Assembly: GCA_023419055.1 (NCBI GenBank)
Contig: JAEZYO010000096.1
Coordinates: forward strand, 1-14,405
DNA from: Pseudomonadota bacterium
GTDB lineage: Bacteria; Myxococcota; Polyangia; Polyangiales; Polyangiaceae
Direction of reading: 5' to 3'
Length of the DNA: 14,405 bases
In this document: positions 12,567-14,405 of the stretch, one piece after another
Layout: each line of letters opens with the position of its first letter
Position numbering within the stretch: position 1 is the first letter of the stretch
Translations under genes and position numbers: made by a program
The notes under the pieces: model-generated
What the model was told of the DNA's origin: nothing
The model's database searches: none
What the model saw: only the letters and a program-made list of their open reading frames with translations

Positions 12567-14109
12567 CCGACGCTTTCCGGGTCTAGCCCCCTTTCTTTCG
12601 CTCCTGTTCGTGGCCGGGGCTGCGCGGGCGGAGGAGCCCGCCAATAGCGCCGCGCCGGCGACCACCGCGACGACCGCCGCGCCACCGAGCGCTCTCCCCG
12701 AAGGGAGCGAGGGCATCGACGAACGCTCGGTCGTGCGGCGCGCCCTTTCGAACAACTCTTCCCTGATCTCCGCCAAGCTCGACGTCGAGCGCGCCAAGCA
12801 CGAAGTTGCCGCCGAAGAGGGGCGCTACCCCTACGTCTTCCAGGCGGACGCCGGATACACGCGCAGCGCTTCGCCTCGCCTCAACCCCGACGACTCGGTC
12901 CGCACCAGCACCTCGCGCTCCTACACGGTCGGGACCGCGCTTCGGCGAACGTTCGCGAACGGCACCAGCGCGGAGCTCCGGCTGCAAGGCGAGCGCTTCG
13001 AGAACGACGCGGAGACGAGCGAGCTCGGCGGCCTCTCTTCGAGCAGCGGCTACGGCACCTCCGCGCGCGCGACGCTCAACCAGCCGTTCTTGCGCGGCGC
13101 CGGCACGCGCGTCGGCGAGTCCGAGCTCCGCTCCGCTCGCTGGAACCGCACGCTCGCCGAGCGCTCGAAGACACTCGCCGAGAGCGAGCTCGTGCGCGAC
13201 GCGTTGGTCGCGTATTGGGAGCTCTGGTACGCGGGTGAAGCGCTCGCCATCGAGCAGAAGGCGCTCGAGCTCAGCGAGCGCCAAGCGGAGGAGGCGCGGC
13301 AGCAGGTCTCGGCGGGATCGCTCTCGCAGAGCGGCGTCTTGACCTTCGAGACCCGCGTCGCCGAGCTCGAAGAGTCGGTCGTCTCCGCTCGCATCCTCCG
13401 CGAGCAGCGCGCGCTCGAGCTCGGTCGCTTGATGGGCTCGAACGACGAGCGCGCCGCGTACCTCGCCGCCTCCACCGAGCCTCCGCTCGACGGGCCGAGC
13501 GCGAGCCGAGCCGAGATCGAGGCTGCGCTGCGCGGCGGTTCGCTCGAGCTCTCGACGCTCGAAGCACAGGTGGCGCTGGCCAAGACGCGCGCCGAGGTCG
13601 CAGGCGAGAGCAGCCGCCCCCGGCTCGACCTCGAGGCTTACCTCGAGACGCAGGGCATCAGCGAGCGCCTGCCGAAGGCCGCCGAGCGAGCAGGCCAGAT
13701 GAGCTGGGTCACCGCGCACGTCGGGCTCGTGTTCGAGCTCCCGCTCGACGATTCTCGCCTCACGGCCGAGCGCAGCAGCGCGCAGCTCTCCGTACGCATC
13801 GCCGAACAGAGCGTGGTCGCGGAGCGCGAGCGCATCACCGCCGCGGCCACGCTGGCTCGCTCTCGGGAGGACGCTGCACAGAGGCGGCTCACGCTCGCCA
13901 CGCGCACGCTCGCCGTCGCCGAGAAGACGTACGAGGCGGAGAAGGCGCGCTTCGAGTTCGGGCAGTCGATCCCGATTCAGGTCCAGGAAGCCGAAGACGA
14001 CCTCCGGCGCGCTCGCCTGCGGGTAGCTCGCGCTCGGGTCGACCTGGCGGCGGCGCGTGTCGATGTGCTCCACCTCGCGAACCGCTTGCTCGCGAACTAC
14101 AAAGGCTAA
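12559..14109 (+). CDS. TolC-family outer-membrane efflux channel
   Basis: 516 residues from ATG 12559, overlapping the permease end by 8 nt. A signal peptide (MSDRRFPGLAPFLSLLFVAG, then AARA before EE) is followed by an Ala/Thr-rich linker. Two outer-membrane-efflux-protein repeats come next: long alpha-helices (VERAKHEVAAEEGRYPYVFQ; ALAIEQKALELSERQAEEAR; AEKTYEAEKARFEFGQ; EAEDDLRRARLRVARARVDL) alternating with beta segments (SYTVGTALRRTFANGT; WVTAHVGLVFELPL). The second repeat ends in the usual VDVLHLANRLLANYKG. By family it trimerises into a barrel plus periplasmic tunnel that docks to the adaptor. It is the last gene of the efflux operon proper and completes the MacA-MacB-TolC set. Confidence 0.93.
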   Translation: MSDRRFPGLAPFLSLLFVAGAARAEEPANSAAPATTATTAAPPSALPEGSEGIDERSVVRRALSNNSSLISAKLDVERAKHEVAAEEGRYPYVFQADAGYTRSASPRLNPDDSVRTSTSRSYTVGTALRRTFANGTSAELRLQGERFENDAETSELGGLSSSSGYGTSARATLNQPFLRGAGTRVGESELRSARWNRTLAERSKTLAESELVRDALVAYWELWYAGEALAIEQKALELSERQAEEARQQVSAGSLSQSGVLTFETRVAELEESVVSARILREQRALELGRLMGSNDERAAYLAASTEPPLDGPSASRAEIEAALRGGSLELSTLEAQVALAKTRAEVAGESSRPRLDLEAYLETQGISERLPKAAERAGQMSWVTAHVGLVFELPLDDSRLTAERSSAQLSVRIAEQSVVAERERITAAATLARSREDAAQRRLTLATRTLAVAEKTYEAEKARFEFGQSIPIQVQEAEDDLRRARLRVARARVDLAAARVDVLHLANRLLANYKG

Positions 14110-14131
14110 AAGCGCACTTGCGAAACAGCGC

Positions 14132-14159
14132 CGGCTTCTGCTGAACTGAGCAGACGCCG
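14132..14159 (+). other. Hairpin abutting the start codon of the next gene
   Basis: CGGC-t-TCTGCT (14132-14142) pairs with AGCAGA-c-GCCG (14149-14159) around a 6-nt loop GAACTG: ten pairs with one mismatch. The 3' arm ends directly before ATG 14160 and covers the only weak Shine-Dalgarno-like bases (TGAG). It may attenuate the efflux transcript (no T-tract, so not a standard intrinsic terminator) or limit translation of the downstream gene. Confidence 0.45.
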
Positions 14160-14405
14160 ATGCGCTCGGTCCTCTCGAGAGTCGCGCTCCTCGCCGGCTT
14201 CTCGGTCGCTGCTGGCGAAGCGGCGGCGCAGGGCGAGTCCCCGCCCTCCTCCCCCGCGCCGAAGGCGGCGACGGCACCCGTCATCGTCCCGCCCAAGCTC
14301 GTGAGCGACGTCGACGTGCCTTACCCCGAAGGCGCGAGCGGCGACGCGACGGTGACGCTCGTGCTCGTGGTCGCAGCTGACGGCTCGGTGAGCTCCGCGA
14401 TGCCC
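14160..14405 (+). CDS. Exported protein with N-terminal TonB-C-like domain (3' end outside window)
   Basis: The first 82 codons are visible, from ATG 14160. A signal peptide (MRSVLSRVALLAGFSVAAGE, then AAAQG) is followed by a Pro/Ser/Ala linker (SPPSSPAPKAA) and PPKLVSDVDVPYPEGASGDA, then TVTLVLVVAADGSVSSAMP. The P-P-K-L...Y-P-E...G...V-x-L-x-V-x-x-D-G-x-V pattern is that of the TonB C-terminal domain. Such a domain at the N-terminus of an exported protein is typical of myxobacterial TonB-dependent-receptor-like or TonB-family fusion proteins (established style; the receptor part is not visible here). It starts 50 nt after the TolC-type gene on the same strand and may belong to the same transcription unit. 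Confidence 0.75.
   Translation, partial: MRSVLSRVALLAGFSVAAGEAAAQGESPPSSPAPKAATAPVIVPPKLVSDVDVPYPEGASGDATVTLVLVVAADGSVSSAMP

Overview
The window is high-GC, gene-dense DNA with short intergenic gaps, strongly G/C-ending codons and many ATGA-type gene overlaps. Protein styles point to a myxobacterium (Myxococcota, probably Polyangiales/Sorangiineae): a Ser/Thr kinase with a C-terminal membrane anchor, a proline-rich GYF_2 membrane protein, an OmpA protein with thrombospondin type 3 repeats, and an exported protein that appears to begin with a TonB-C-like domain. This placement is inferred from style, not from a marker gene. I see no rRNA, tRNA, CRISPR array, insertion sequence or phage gene.

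Layout. 2-1150: 3' part of an OmpA-family outer-membrane protein. 1236-2507: membrane-anchored Ser/Thr kinase. Then, on the minus strand, a small unrecognised gene (2504-2776), a structure-rich spacer (2777-2915), an FKBP prolyl isomerase (2916-3236) and a MarR-family regulator (3277-3780). The regulator is divergent from a SnoaL/NTF2-like gene (3872-4279), and two copies of one 14-bp palindrome lie between them. Next comes an MsbA-type ABC exporter (4329-6122). It converges, with overlapping stop codons, on a GYF_2/proline-rich membrane protein (6119-7789).

7924-9106 (minus strand) is a tightly coupled three-gene operon: ECF sigma factor, a 91-residue single-span membrane protein (probable anti-sigma factor), and a Spy/CpxP/CnrX-like periplasmic sensor. 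Divergently, 9302-14109 is a tripartite efflux operon: MacA-type adaptor, MacB-type ATPase, MacB-type permease and TolC-type outer-membrane channel, each overlapping the next. A TonB-C-domain exported protein starts at 14160 and runs off the window.

How the genes may work together. The sigma/anti-sigma/sensor trio resembles in order and size the CnrYXH metal-sensing module. Here it sits head-to-head with a MacAB-TolC pump, so it may be an envelope-stress or metal-responsive switch for that pump (inference). The most striking single observation is an in-frame amber codon (11173-11175) in the pump ATPase gene. It falls after the Walker B/D-loop and before the H-loop, while the surrounding frame and the overlaps at both ends are intact. 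This is a recent nonsense mutation, a sequencing error, or a split or readthrough gene.
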